Position numbers and translations under genes: made by a program. From Peptococcaceae bacterium BRH_c4b (GTDB taxonomy: Bacteria; Bacillota; Desulfotomaculia; Desulfotomaculales; Desulfocucumaceae), in assembly GCA_000961595.1 (NCBI GenBank), contig LADO01000002.1, positions 1 to 57,125 on the forward strand: a stretch of DNA of 57,125 bases. The letters run 5' to 3'. This document shows positions 48,575-56,948 of this stretch, in pieces; the stretch's first letter is position 1; each line of letters opens with the position of its first letter. Below the pieces are notes generated by a model, which did not search any database, was not told the origin of the DNA, and worked only from the letters and a program-made list of their open reading frames with translations.

Positions 48575-49771
48575 CTATTGCAGCCCGTGGAATTTATTAA
48601 ACGCCCTGTTCATCTGGGTAAAAATAGACGCCTTGTTTATGCTCCGTTCCGCCACCAGTGGAACCCGCAGCACTTCACGACCATTTTTAACCACCACGTA
48701 GTTCCCTATTTCCTGACCTTTTTGAACAGGAGCATTAATCTGTTCCGGTACATCTATCCTGGAAGTGAACCCCTTTTCCTCCCCCTTGGGGACGACCAGG
48801 CCCACATTTCCAGCAGTGATAAGGTTCACGCTTCTTTCCACGCCTTTACCCACGGGGATGGATTTTACTTTTATACCGGCATCCGCCACGTTCACTGCCT
48901 TGTACCTGGCGTAACCGTAGTTATACAGTTTTATGGACTCCCTGTAATGGCTCTTAACCTCCGGGGTGCCCAGTACCACTGCCACCAACCTCAAACCGTC
49001 ACGAATGCAGGACGAAGCCAGGCAGTATTTAGCCTCATTGGTCCAACCGGTTTTACCGGCATCTACCCCGGGGTACCATTTTAAAAGCTTGTTGTTACTC
49101 CATAGTTTGAAATCCCCGCCCCTCAGGTCATATTCGTAAATACTTGAAATATTCCTGAAAAGGGGCGATTTCAGACATTCACGCAATACTACCGCCAAAT
49201 CCCTGGCTGAAGAATAATGGCCCTCAGCCGGCAATCCGGTAGGATTGGCGAAATGGGTGTGCTTCAGTCCCAATTCCCTGGCACGCTGGTTCATGGCCTC
49301 CACAAAAGCCTCTTCGCTACCGCTTATATGTTCAGCCACCGCCACACTGGCATCATTGGCCGAGCCCACCGCCACAGCTATGAGCATTTCCTTCATGGTC
49401 ATTTCTTCGCCCGGCTCCAGAAATATCTGCGATCCGCCCATGTGCCAGGCATTTTCAGTGACAGTCACTTTGTCCGTCAGCTTTACCTTACCGCTTTCCA
49501 CGGCATCAGTGGCCAGTAAAAGTGTCATAAGTTTGGTGACACTGGCCATGGGCAGCTCTTTGTCGGGTTCTTTTTCGAAAATAATTTGGCCGGAGTTTGC
49601 TTCCATCAATACGGCGCTTTCCGCAGTTGTATTCAGGGGGGCCTTTTTACCCGCTTTCTCTCCGGTTTCCGTCTTGTCAGCAGAAGGGGGGACGGCAAAA
49701 ACTGGTGCAGACAGCGCAAGGATTGTAATTATAGATAATAACGCGATTCTTAATAAAATTTTCCCGGGCAT
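48575..49771 (-). CDS. dacF: D-alanyl-D-alanine carboxypeptidase (DacF type)
   Basis: About 398 residues from ATG 49771 with signal peptide (MPGKILLRIALLSIITILAL). Penicillin-binding motifs: SxxK in MASVTKLMTLL, SxN in VGSANDASVAVAE, KTG in DAGKTGWTNEAKY. A C-terminal beta domain typical of PBP5-type enzymes follows. Trims peptidoglycan side chains; DacF contributes to spore cortex structure. The choice of start rests on AAAGG eight bases upstream; ATG 49780 would sit on it. Placed before spoIIAA as in B. subtilis. Confidence 0.93.
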   Translation of the reverse strand: MPGKILLRIALLSIITILALSAPVFAVPPSADKTETGEKAGKKAPLNTTAESAVLMEANSGQIIFEKEPDKELPMASVTKLMTLLLATDAVESGKVKLTDKVTVTENAWHMGGSQIFLEPGEEMTMKEMLIAVAVGSANDASVAVAEHISGSEEAFVEAMNQRARELGLKHTHFANPTGLPAEGHYSSARDLAVVLRECLKSPLFRNISSIYEYDLRGGDFKLWSNNKLLKWYPGVDAGKTGWTNEAKYCLASSCIRDGLRLVAVVLGTPEVKSHYRESIKLYNYGYARYKAVNVADAGIKVKSIPVGKGVERSVNLITAGNVGLVVPKGEEKGFTSRIDVPEQINAPVQKGQEIGNYVVVKNGREVLRVPLVAERSINKASIFTQMNRAFNKFHGLQ

Positions 49772-49960
49772 TCTATTCATCCTTTCTAATGTTTTCAGAA
49801 ATTGGGCCATATTCTATTATGCGACAGGAAAACAAATTTATACCGGGAAAAAATGTAATCCTTGCACTTGCAGAGCACAATGTCATAAATTATCGGGCAT
49901 TGCTATTGCAATTACATTGAACTATAATCAAAAAAATGATTACCGGGAGGTTATTAAGAC

Positions 49961-50455
49961 GTGATAGAAATTGATGCAAAATGCAGGACTTATTTGGAAG
50001 ACATAGCCAAAAGATGGCTGGCCCATGACGGACTCTGGTTTCAGGCGGTGGAAAAATCTCACGGTATTGATGAGGCCGTCAGGCTGGATATAGAAGCGAT
50101 GGAAAAGTTCACTGTTAACGAAGCACAAAGGATCATGAAATTGGCAGAGATTAAGCCGGGAGGCGGGCTGCCGGCACTCAAGGAAGCCCTGCAGTGGAGG
50201 CTGTATGCTTTTATCAACCAGCAGGAAATAATCGAAAAAGATGAAAACACCCTTATTTTTAAAATGGTTAACTGCAGGGTACAGTTCGCCCGGGAAAGAA
50301 AGGGCATGGCCCTGCACCCCTGCAAGCCCGTAGGCCTGGTGGAATATGCCGGTTTCGCCTCTACCATCGACCCCAGGATAAAAACAAAGTGCCTGGGTTG
50401 TCCCCCTGATGAAAAAAAGGATGCCTTCTACTGTGCCTGGGAATTTAGCATATAA
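49961..50455 (+). CDS. DUF6125-like Cys-containing protein
   Basis: 164 residues, start GTG 49961 after GGGAGG. Soluble. The first 60 residues are helical (YLEDIAKRWLAHDGLWFQAV), and later Cys occur in NCRVQFAR, HPCKPVGLVEYAGFAS, TKCLGCPPDEKK and FYCAWEF, arranged as if to bind a metal or cluster. I connect it to DUF6125 from the C-terminal YCAWEF pattern. Function unknown. It is on the plus strand amid minus-strand sporulation genes, with its own terminator at 50462-50494. Confidence 0.7.
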   Translation: MIEIDAKCRTYLEDIAKRWLAHDGLWFQAVEKSHGIDEAVRLDIEAMEKFTVNEAQRIMKLAEIKPGGGLPALKEALQWRLYAFINQQEIIEKDENTLIFKMVNCRVQFARERKGMALHPCKPVGLVEYAGFASTIDPRIKTKCLGCPPDEKKDAFYCAWEFSI

Positions 50456-50461
50456 TTAAAC

Positions 50462-50494
50462 TGCCCCCGAAACACAACCGGTGTATCGGGGGCA
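50462..50494 (+). terminator. Rho-independent terminator
   Basis: TGCCCCCGA pairs with TCGGGGGCA around a 15-base loop, seven bases after the DUF6125-like stop codon. Confidence 0.75.
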
Positions 50495-50611
50495 ATACCG
50501 ATTACCTTGACGCACACTGCCACATCCTGCGACTGACAACTACGGTAAGTATCTTCTATTCCACCATATAATATTATTTATTATCAGCACGATCCAAATA
50601 CAGCGGCTTCA

Positions 50612-50980
50612 TCACTCCCCGGACAGAATACTTTCGGCCATTTCCCTGTAATAAGCTTCCAGTACAGGCTTGAAGTCCAGATAGTCCCTTACTATGTTTT
50701 CCTCCAGGTCGGTCCTGAACTCTTCATCCCTGCTGTATATTACTATTCCGTTAATTATATTGAATTTCAAATTTACGGGCATCCGCTGGATAAACAAAAG
50801 GTCAACGGAAAAGGGACGCAGCTTTTCCTCAAAAGCCAGCTGTGTATTTATTTCCATAGAAAGGTCATGTTTTACTCTATGCGCATCGTAATGAACCTGC
50901 TCAGGTGATTTTTCCTTTTTGCGCAATACAATGCCGGCGGCAAAGTCGATGCCTACCCATTTTTTATTGAATGACCTCAT
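50612..50980 (-). pseudogene. 5'-truncated MntA-type nucleotidyltransferase
   Basis: The C-terminal part matches MNT-fold antitoxin nucleotidyltransferases: SVDLLFIQRMPVNLKFNIIN, IYSRDEEFRTDLEENIV, DYLDFKPVLEAYYREM. The catalytic GSxxRG and DxD region that should precede it is absent. Upstream the frame runs into the 3' end of pdp (which stops at 50964). In that family it neutralises a HEPN partner such as HepT; no HEPN gene is present here. It probably lost its 5' end when pdp or flanking DNA inserted. Confidence 0.55.
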
Positions 50981-52265
50981 ATATGTAATTGATTGGCTTT
51001 GGCTCGGTATCGCAGAAAGAGTATGCACTTCGTACCATATTTTCAGCTTCATTATATTCCTCAAGGTTTGTGTGCAATAAGCAGATTGTATCCCCGGCGT
51101 TGACCTTATCCCCTACTTTCTTAACCATAGTCAGGCCGGCAGAGTAATCTATCAGGTCATCCTTCTTCTTTCGCCCTGCCCCGAGAAGCATTGCTGAAAC
51201 TCCTATGGCTTCAGCATTGATGGCCGTTACATATCCTTCCTGAGAGGCCTTAACTTCCACATGATATTTTGCTTGCGGAAGCTTGCCAGGGTTATCAATT
51301 ACTTCAGGATTCCCACCCTGGATTTTTATAAGCTGTTTAAATGTATTGACAACCTGACCGGAATGAATGATCTTCTGAAGCCCTTTATAGGCATTATGGA
51401 AGTCAGTATAAGCTTCACCTAACACAGCCATGTAAGACGCTATTGTGAGAGCCACAGTAGTTAAATCCTTTGCGCCCCTGCCCTGCAATACTTCTAACGC
51501 TTCCCTTACCTCATTCGCATTGCCGACCTCATGTCCTAAAGGTTGGCTCATGTCCGTTATAACAGCTATGGTCTTTCTGTTAAGCGACTTCCCTATTTCA
51601 ACCATTGTTTGAGCCAATTCCCTGGCTTCAGCCAACGACTTCATAAAAGCTCCCGAACCAACCTTTACGTCCAATACAATAGCATCAGCCCCGGAAGCAA
51701 TCTTCTTACTCATTACCGATGCGGCTATCAAGGGAACACTATCTACCGTAGCCGTAACATCTCTCAAAGCATAAATCTTCTTATCAGCAGGGGTTAAATT
51801 TGCACTCTGTCCTGCTATAGCCATCTTATAAGTATTCACGTTATGAATGAACTCATCCCTGGAAAAGTTCGTTTTGAATCCTTCAATGGCTTCTAGTTTA
51901 TCAATCGTCCCTCCTGTGTGACCCAGTCCTTTTCCAGACATTTTTGCAACTGGTATTCCTACGGATGCAACCAGAGGAATAACGATTAAACTTACTTTAT
52001 CTCCAACGCCACCTGTAGAATGCTTATCGACTTTGATTCCTTTAATCTCCGATAAGTCTACCTGATCACCTGAGTTAATAATGGTAAGGGTGAGGTTAGC
52101 TGTTTCTTTTTTATTCATTCCTTTGAAGTATATTGCCATTAAAAAGGCCGACATCTGATAATCCGGTATCTCTCCAGAGGTGTATCCCTCAACTATAAAG
52201 TTAATCTCAGCCTGGGTTAATTCTCCACCTTGCTTCTTCTTATTAATAAGGTCAACCATCCTCAT
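50964..52265 (-). CDS. pdp: Pyrimidine-nucleoside phosphorylase
   Basis: 433 residues: MRMVDLINKKKQGGELTQAE, the glycosyltransferase family 3 signature DKHSTGGVGDKVSLIVIPLV near residue 83, KMSGKGLGHTGGTIDKLEA, and a C-terminal barrel-sandwich domain (VTAINAEAIG, DLIDYSAGLTMVKKVGDKVN). Cleaves uridine and thymidine with phosphate. More AT-rich than deoB and dacF around it, hinting at replacement by transfer. Located downstream of deoB as in the B. subtilis drm-pnp pair. Confidence 0.95.
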   Translation of the reverse strand: MRMVDLINKKKQGGELTQAEINFIVEGYTSGEIPDYQMSAFLMAIYFKGMNKKETANLTLTIINSGDQVDLSEIKGIKVDKHSTGGVGDKVSLIVIPLVASVGIPVAKMSGKGLGHTGGTIDKLEAIEGFKTNFSRDEFIHNVNTYKMAIAGQSANLTPADKKIYALRDVTATVDSVPLIAASVMSKKIASGADAIVLDVKVGSGAFMKSLAEARELAQTMVEIGKSLNRKTIAVITDMSQPLGHEVGNANEVREALEVLQGRGAKDLTTVALTIASYMAVLGEAYTDFHNAYKGLQKIIHSGQVVNTFKQLIKIQGGNPEVIDNPGKLPQAKYHVEVKASQEGYVTAINAEAIGVSAMLLGAGRKKKDDLIDYSAGLTMVKKVGDKVNAGDTICLLHTNLEEYNEAENMVRSAYSFCDTEPKPINYIYEVIQ

Positions 52266-52375
52266 ATGAGCATCACCCCTTAATGAGCTACCCTTTTATA
52301 CTCTTTCCGTTTCCATCTTTCCACCTGGTCCTCAATGACAGGGAAAGCATTATAACGTCATACATACGCACAGCT

Positions 52376-53569
52376 TCATTCACCGTCCCGCTTAAGTATC
52401 TCCCCAAGGAAGCTTTTGCCCGAACCTGTTGTAATTCCGAAAATTTCAGCGATGGTGGCGGCTACATCGGCAAAGGTTTCCCTAATCCCCAGGTTGACCC
52501 CGCCTCTGAGAAGTCTGCCGTAAACCAGCAGGGGTACATACTCCCTGCTGTGGTCAGTACTGGAGGTGGTGGGGTCGCAGCCGTGATCAGCGGTTATGAT
52601 AAGCATGTCATCGTCCCTCAGAGCCATTATAAAGTCCGGTAGCTTCCGGTCAAATTCCTCCAGAGCTCCGGCATACCCCTCGGGATTATTGCGATGGCCA
52701 TATAGCATGTCAAAATCCACCAGGTTGGCGAAGATGAAACCCCCGCCCTGCCTGCGTATCAGTTCCAGGGTTTTTTCCATGCCGTCCGGGTTGCCGCTAC
52801 TATGTACCGCTTCGGTTATGCCCTCGCCGGCGAATATATCCTCAATTTTTCCCACGGCCTGTACCCTGCAGCCGCTGCTGTGCAGCAGGTTAAGTATTGT
52901 TTCACCGGGTGGCTTCAAGGAAAAGTCATGTCGGTTGGTTGTGCGTTTAAAACTACCGGGGCGGCCCACAAAGGGGCGGGCAATCACCCTTCCCACCGCG
53001 TGCTCACCGCTGAGCAGTTTCCTGGCCACCCGGCACATACTGTACAATTCTTCCAGAGGAATTATTTCCTCATGGGCGGCAATCTGGAAAACACTATCGG
53101 CAGAGGTGTACACAATGGGGTAGCCTGTTTTTATATGCTCCTCCCCAAGCTCCTCTATGATTGCCGTTCCCGAGGCAGCTTTGTTAGCCAGGGTTTTCCT
53201 GCCAATCTTTTCTTCGAAGGTTTTTATTATTTCAGGGGAAAAGCCGTGGGGATAGACCGGAAAAGGCTGGTCCAGTATCACGCCGGACATTTCCCAGTGG
53301 CCGGTGGTAGTGTCCTTGCCGGCGGATCTTTCGGCCATTTTACCGTATGCCCCGGTAGGGTTATCCTCGGGGGGCACTCCCTTTATTTTAGCAATGTTGC
53401 CGAGTCCGAGCAGTCCCAGGTTGGGCAATTTAAGTCCGCCCACGGCCTCGGCGGTGTTGACCAGGGTGTTGCTGCCGGTATCCCCGTATGCACCGGCATC
53501 CGGCAGCGCCCCTATGCCCACGCTGTCCAGCACGATCAGTATTACTCTGTTTATTTTTGCATTTCCCAT
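52376..53569 (-). CDS. deoB: Phosphopentomutase
   Basis: 397 residues of the alkaline-phosphatase superfamily: [20 protein letters not shown] at the N-terminus, [15 protein letters not shown] with the phosphorylated Thr, and [20 protein letters not shown] near the C-terminus with metal ligands. Interconverts ribose 1- and 5-phosphate forms. The start ATG 53569 follows GAGGAG; the longer frame to 53605 overlaps xerD. It feeds or receives products of pdp. Confidence 0.96.
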   Translation of the reverse strand: MGNAKINRVILIVLDSVGIGALPDAGAYGDTGSNTLVNTAEAVGGLKLPNLGLLGLGNIAKIKGVPPEDNPTGAYGKMAERSAGKDTTTGHWEMSGVILDQPFPVYPHGFSPEIIKTFEEKIGRKTLANKAASGTAIIEELGEEHIKTGYPIVYTSADSVFQIAAHEEIIPLEELYSMCRVARKLLSGEHAVGRVIARPFVGRPGSFKRTTNRHDFSLKPPGETILNLLHSSGCRVQAVGKIEDIFAGEGITEAVHSSGNPDGMEKTLELIRRQGGGFIFANLVDFDMLYGHRNNPEGYAGALEEFDRKLPDFIMALRDDDMLIITADHGCDPTTSSTDHSREYVPLLVYGRLLRGGVNLGIRETFADVAATIAEIFGITTGSGKSFLGEILKRDGE

Positions 53570-53608
53570 GGTTCCGGCTCCTCTATGTGTGTTTTCGGAT
53601 TGCACCAG

Positions 53609-54496
53609 TCAAGCCCGGGGGTGCGACTGCCTGTACACCTCTTTCAAACGGCTCTTGGTCAGGTGTGTGTAAATCTGGGTGGTGGTTATATCGGCATGCC
53701 CGAGCAATTCCTGCAGCGAACGGAGATCCGCGCCGTTTTCCAGCATATGTGTGGCAAAGGAGTGCCTCAGTGTGTGGGGAGTTATATCTTTCCTTATCCC
53801 TCCCCGGCGGGCGTAATTTTTTATTATCTTCCAAAAACCCTGCCTGGTAAGACGGCTGCCCAGGCGGTTGATAAAAAGAGCCGGTGTGGCCTTGCCTCTG
53901 GTAAGCCTGCCCCTGGCCCCGGACAGATACTCCTGCACGGAATTGGCGGCAACCCGCCCCATGGGCACAATTCTTTCCTTAGCCCCTTTGCCCAGGCATC
54001 TTATATATTTTTGTTCAATGTTCACATCTCCAACGTTAAGGCCGGTCAACTCAGAAACCCTGATACCGCAAGCGTATATGACTTCCAGCATGGCCTTGTC
54101 CCGCAATCCGGCCGGCGTATCCCTGCGGGGCTGATTCAGCAACACATCTACCTCGGAAACAGAAAGCACCCCCGGCAGCTTCAGGCTTCTCTTTCCCGAT
54201 TCTATATTTTCCGTGGGATCACGGTCGGTTATGCCCTCACCGAGGCAATATTTATAAAATGATTTTATGGCTGCCAGCCTGCGGGACGAAGTAGTGGACG
54301 CCATACCCTCACGTTTCAGACTAATCAGGTAGGCCATAACAGCTGACCTGGCGGAGTCGCCCATAGGGTCGTAGCCTTTATTCCGGCAAAACTCTTCAAA
54401 AAAAAGCAGATCCGACTGATAGGACTGCAGTGTGTTGTAAGCCAGTCCTCTCTCAATGGATATATAATCCATGTACTGCCGGATAATACTTTTCAT
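53609..54496 (-). CDS. xerD: Tyrosine recombinase XerD
   Basis: 295 residues with N-terminal SAM-like core-binding domain (LAYNTLQSYQSDLLFFEEFC) and C-terminal catalytic domain: Arg in CGIRVSELTGL, Lys in the beta-hairpin, HxxR in HTLRHSFATHML, His in LLGHADITTTQIYTHL with nucleophile Tyr. With XerC resolves chromosome dimers at dif. The start is ATG 54496, eight bases after GGAGG. Preceding deoB as in the ripX-drm-pnp order of B. subtilis. Confidence 0.96.
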   Translation of the reverse strand: MKSIIRQYMDYISIERGLAYNTLQSYQSDLLFFEEFCRNKGYDPMGDSARSAVMAYLISLKREGMASTTSSRRLAAIKSFYKYCLGEGITDRDPTENIESGKRSLKLPGVLSVSEVDVLLNQPRRDTPAGLRDKAMLEVIYACGIRVSELTGLNVGDVNIEQKYIRCLGKGAKERIVPMGRVAANSVQEYLSGARGRLTRGKATPALFINRLGSRLTRQGFWKIIKNYARRGGIRKDITPHTLRHSFATHMLENGADLRSLQELLGHADITTTQIYTHLTKSRLKEVYRQSHPRA

Positions 54497-54541
54497 ACCC
54501 AAAACCTCCCCGGCTAAAAACGCAACGGATACGGTATTTAA

Positions 54542-54607
54542 ATCGAGTAGGGGCAGTTAAAACTGCCCCTCTCACAGAACCGTGCATGCGGGCCATCGCA
54601 CACGGCT
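54542..54607 (-). mobile_element. Isolated group II intron 3' end (domains V and VI)
   Basis: Minus strand: AGCCGTGTGCG, a short loop, then CGCATGCACGGTTC (54607-54576) has the domain V layout, with the AGC triad, a two-base bulge on the 3' strand and a stem closed by GCCGTG/CACGGT. It is followed by GAGAGGGGCAGTTTTAACTG and CCCCT (domain VI hairpin, 54571-54549) and an ACTCGAT end. Domain V is about two bases short of 34 with an altered loop, and no intron body or reverse transcriptase is present, so it is a remnant. Confidence 0.6.
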
Positions 54608-54631
54608 ATCCCCTGTTTTACCCTTGAAAGC

Positions 54632-55738
54632 TCAAATTTTTATCAGCTCATATTTCCGGGAGCCCAGCCCGATGGCTTCACCGTAGGCAAGTTGGACCCG
54701 CCAGTCCACCCTGGGGTGCACCGCCCTGAATATGTCACCGCTGTCTTCTTTACCGGCAATTCTGGAATTGGGAAGTCCCCTTTCTTTGTTGACCAGGTCG
54801 ACGCTAGCCTGGTCCAGGGCCACCGGATCCAGAGAAGCCAGCATACCGATGTCCCGTACCAGAGGAGCGTCCGTCCAGCCAAAGCAGTCACAGTCGGGGG
54901 AAACATTGTTTACAAAATTGATAAAGCCTGCCTTGCCGGCTTTATTTTTCAGCACTCCGGCGGCGTACTCCACAATTTTTTCCTGAATCATATCCGGTTT
55001 GGTCTTCCAGTTTATTGCTATGGCCTGGACAGGGCAGGTGACGGTGCACTCTCCGCAGCCAATGCAGCTTTTTTCATCCACCGCAGCCTTTTTGTCCTCG
55101 CCCACGGCTATGGCACCGGCAGGACACCACTGGCTGCATTTGGAGCAGCCCAGGCATTTTCCAATATTTACGCTGGGGAGAACGTCGGAATGCATCATCT
55201 GCTTCCCGCTTCTGGAGCCAGAGCCCATACCCACATTTTTAAGGGTGCCCCCGAAACCCGTGGCTTCATGACCCTTGAAATGAGAAATGGCGATCAGTGC
55301 GTCCGCGTGCACTATAGCGCTACCTATCTTTACCTCTTTAAAATGCTTTAAACCCACCGGCACGGTAACGTAATCCTTGCCGTTCAGCCCATCAGCAATA
55401 ACTAAGGGCGCATCCATCACCGCGTAGGCAAAGCCGTTTTCAATGGCTGTCTGCAAATGGTCCACTGCGTTGGCCCGGCTGCCAACGTAAAGTGTATTAG
55501 CATCGGTGAGAAAGGGCTTGCCGCCCAGTTCCTTGACCCGGTTTACAATTCTACGGGTAAACTGGGGCCGGATATAGCCTGTATTGCCCCTCTCCCCGAA
55601 GTGAATTTTGAGCGCCACCAGATCGCCTGGTTTGATCAGCTCTTTCATACCGGCGGCCTCAAACAGCTTTTCCAACTTATTCAAAAGGCTTTTACCATGT
55701 TCAGCCCTCATATCCGTAAAATAAACCTTCGACGGCAT
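54632..55738 (-). CDS. DUF362 protein with two 4Fe-4S ferredoxin motifs
   Basis: 368 residues from ATG 55738, seven bases after GGAGG. The N-terminal and C-terminal parts form a DUF362 domain (LVALKIHFGERGNTGYIRPQ, HADALIAISHFKGHEATGFG, GTLKNVGMGSGSRSGKQMMH, SLDPVALDQASVDLVNKERG). Inserted near residues 200-250 are CLGCSKCSQWCPAGAI and CIGCGECTVTCPVQAI, two classical 4Fe-4S clusters. Common in anaerobes as an electron-transfer or cofactor-related protein of uncertain role. Sits between yqzK-like and xerD where B. subtilis has no such gene. Confidence 0.88.
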   Translation of the reverse strand: MPSKVYFTDMRAEHGKSLLNKLEKLFEAAGMKELIKPGDLVALKIHFGERGNTGYIRPQFTRRIVNRVKELGGKPFLTDANTLYVGSRANAVDHLQTAIENGFAYAVMDAPLVIADGLNGKDYVTVPVGLKHFKEVKIGSAIVHADALIAISHFKGHEATGFGGTLKNVGMGSGSRSGKQMMHSDVLPSVNIGKCLGCSKCSQWCPAGAIAVGEDKKAAVDEKSCIGCGECTVTCPVQAIAINWKTKPDMIQEKIVEYAAGVLKNKAGKAGFINFVNNVSPDCDCFGWTDAPLVRDIGMLASLDPVALDQASVDLVNKERGLPNSRIAGKEDSGDIFRAVHPRVDWRVQLAYGEAIGLGSRKYELIKI

Positions 55739-55842
55739 ATGCATACCTCCCATGCTTTGTATTCTTATGATGTTACGTTTTACATATAAAATTCTATTCC
55801 AGATGGATTTTTCCTGTCTGGATAATTATATCCTAATTAACA

Positions 55843-55869
55843 ACAAAAAAAAGCCCGGCTATGGCCAGA
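55843..55869 (-). terminator. Terminator of the spoIIM-yqzK-like pair
   Basis: Minus strand: TCTGGC pairs with GCCGGG (two G-U pairs), loop CATA, followed by CTTTTTTTT. It begins right after the stop codon at 55870. Confidence 0.6.
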
Positions 55870-56136
55870 CTAATCCTTTAAGTAAAATTCCCGCAGCTGC
55901 TGGATAATACCATCCCCGTCCTCCCATGTGGGCAGGGGATCTTCCTGTGGCTGGCGGAACACCTTCAGGGGATTACCGCTGGGCTGCCTGTCATCCACCC
56001 AGCGCCCGTAAAACCACCCGGCATCCTTTACCAGGCCGTATAGCTGGCCTGCCAGTATGGCCAGAATGGCAAACGCCAGCAATAACCTGATCAAAGCAAG
56101 CAACTTATTCCTCAAACCAGATATAACGATAAACAT
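55870..56136 (-). CDS. YqzK/DUF4227-like membrane protein
   Basis: 88 residues from ATG 56136, four bases after GGAGGG. One membrane helix (LLALIRLLLAFAILAILAGQ), then WFYGRWVDDRQPSGNPLKVF, a pattern recalling DUF4227 (YqzK), followed by a charged tail (WEDGDGIIQQLREFYLKD). In B. subtilis yqzK lies between spoIIM-fur and ripX (xerD), the same place as here. Function unknown. It follows spoIIM by 32 bases. Confidence 0.7.
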   Translation of the reverse strand: MFIVISGLRNKLLALIRLLLAFAILAILAGQLYGLVKDAGWFYGRWVDDRQPSGNPLKVFRQPQEDPLPTWEDGDGIIQQLREFYLKD

Positions 56137-56168
56137 AGTACCCTCCGTATTTAGCCCGCCGTCTTGAA

Positions 56169-56825
56169 CTAACTCCCCGTCGGGGTTGCAAGACCGCTCT
56201 GCAGAGCTTCCGCCGCCATTTTGGTAAGCCACGGCGATACGTACGATTCTACCATTCCCGCCCCCAAAGTTACAGCCAGCACCACCAGCATTATGGTGGT
56301 ATACATGACATAGTTGGGCAGGACCGGTAACCTGGTATTAAAATTTCTTTTTAACAGCAGCATGCCAAAAGCCAGTGACGAAGCCACGCCCACCAGCAGT
56401 GCCGGTATGTAAAGCAGATTATGTGGAACCACCGACACCAGGGCCATTAGTATACCTCCCGCCGCCAAATCCCTTACCAGAAAGCCCACCGCAAAGCCCA
56501 GCACAAATCCCCGGGCAAAAAGAATGGCCAGTGTAACCGGCATGCCTATAACCGTCAGTCCCAGTATATAAATTGCCCCTACCATCACGGCTCCGTTTAG
56601 CAGCGAGTTCCTGGCCACCCGCTGATGATCAAGGTTGAATTCATCCAAATCCCTGACAAATCCCTGCAGGTAGCGGCTTACTTCTTCCGACTGCTTACTG
56701 TCCAGGCGCTCCACACTCAACGCGCCCACGGTAATACCAAGGGTAAAAACCAACAGCGCCGTTAAAAGGTAAGGCCAGCCCCGCATCATTAAAGCTGAAA
56801 AAAATTTCTTTCTGGCCCCAGGCAT
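56169..56825 (-). CDS. spoIIM: Stage II sporulation protein M
   Basis: About 218 residues from ATG 56825 (MPGARKKFFSAL) after GGGGGGAG. Five predicted membrane helices; signatures YLLTALLVFTLGITVGALSV, the external loop EEVSRYLQGFVRDLDEFN and LVSVVPHNLLYIPALLVGVA. SpoIIM belongs to the SpoIID-SpoIIM-SpoIIP complex that degrades septal peptidoglycan during engulfment. It starts the conserved row spoIIM-yqzK-xerD-deoB-pdp-dacF-spoIIA. Confidence 0.94.
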   Translation of the reverse strand: MPGARKKFFSALMMRGWPYLLTALLVFTLGITVGALSVERLDSKQSEEVSRYLQGFVRDLDEFNLDHQRVARNSLLNGAVMVGAIYILGLTVIGMPVTLAILFARGFVLGFAVGFLVRDLAAGGILMALVSVVPHNLLYIPALLVGVASSLAFGMLLLKRNFNTRLPVLPNYVMYTTIMLVVLAVTLGAGMVESYVSPWLTKMAAEALQSGLATPTGS

Positions 56826-56948
56826 GCGCACTCCCCCCATGAACCTGTCCATTAAATGTTTATGGGAGCGGCAAAAAAAATATGCCTTTGCGGCATGATA
56901 TTACTAAACTCCCGGAGAGGTTTAATCCGTAAAAGTGCTGGGTGCCGG

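Noticed and set aside
52802-54262. 486-codon plus-strand open frame
   Set aside because: Antisense to deoB and xerD, whose catalytic motifs are intact; the translation shows no recognisable motif.
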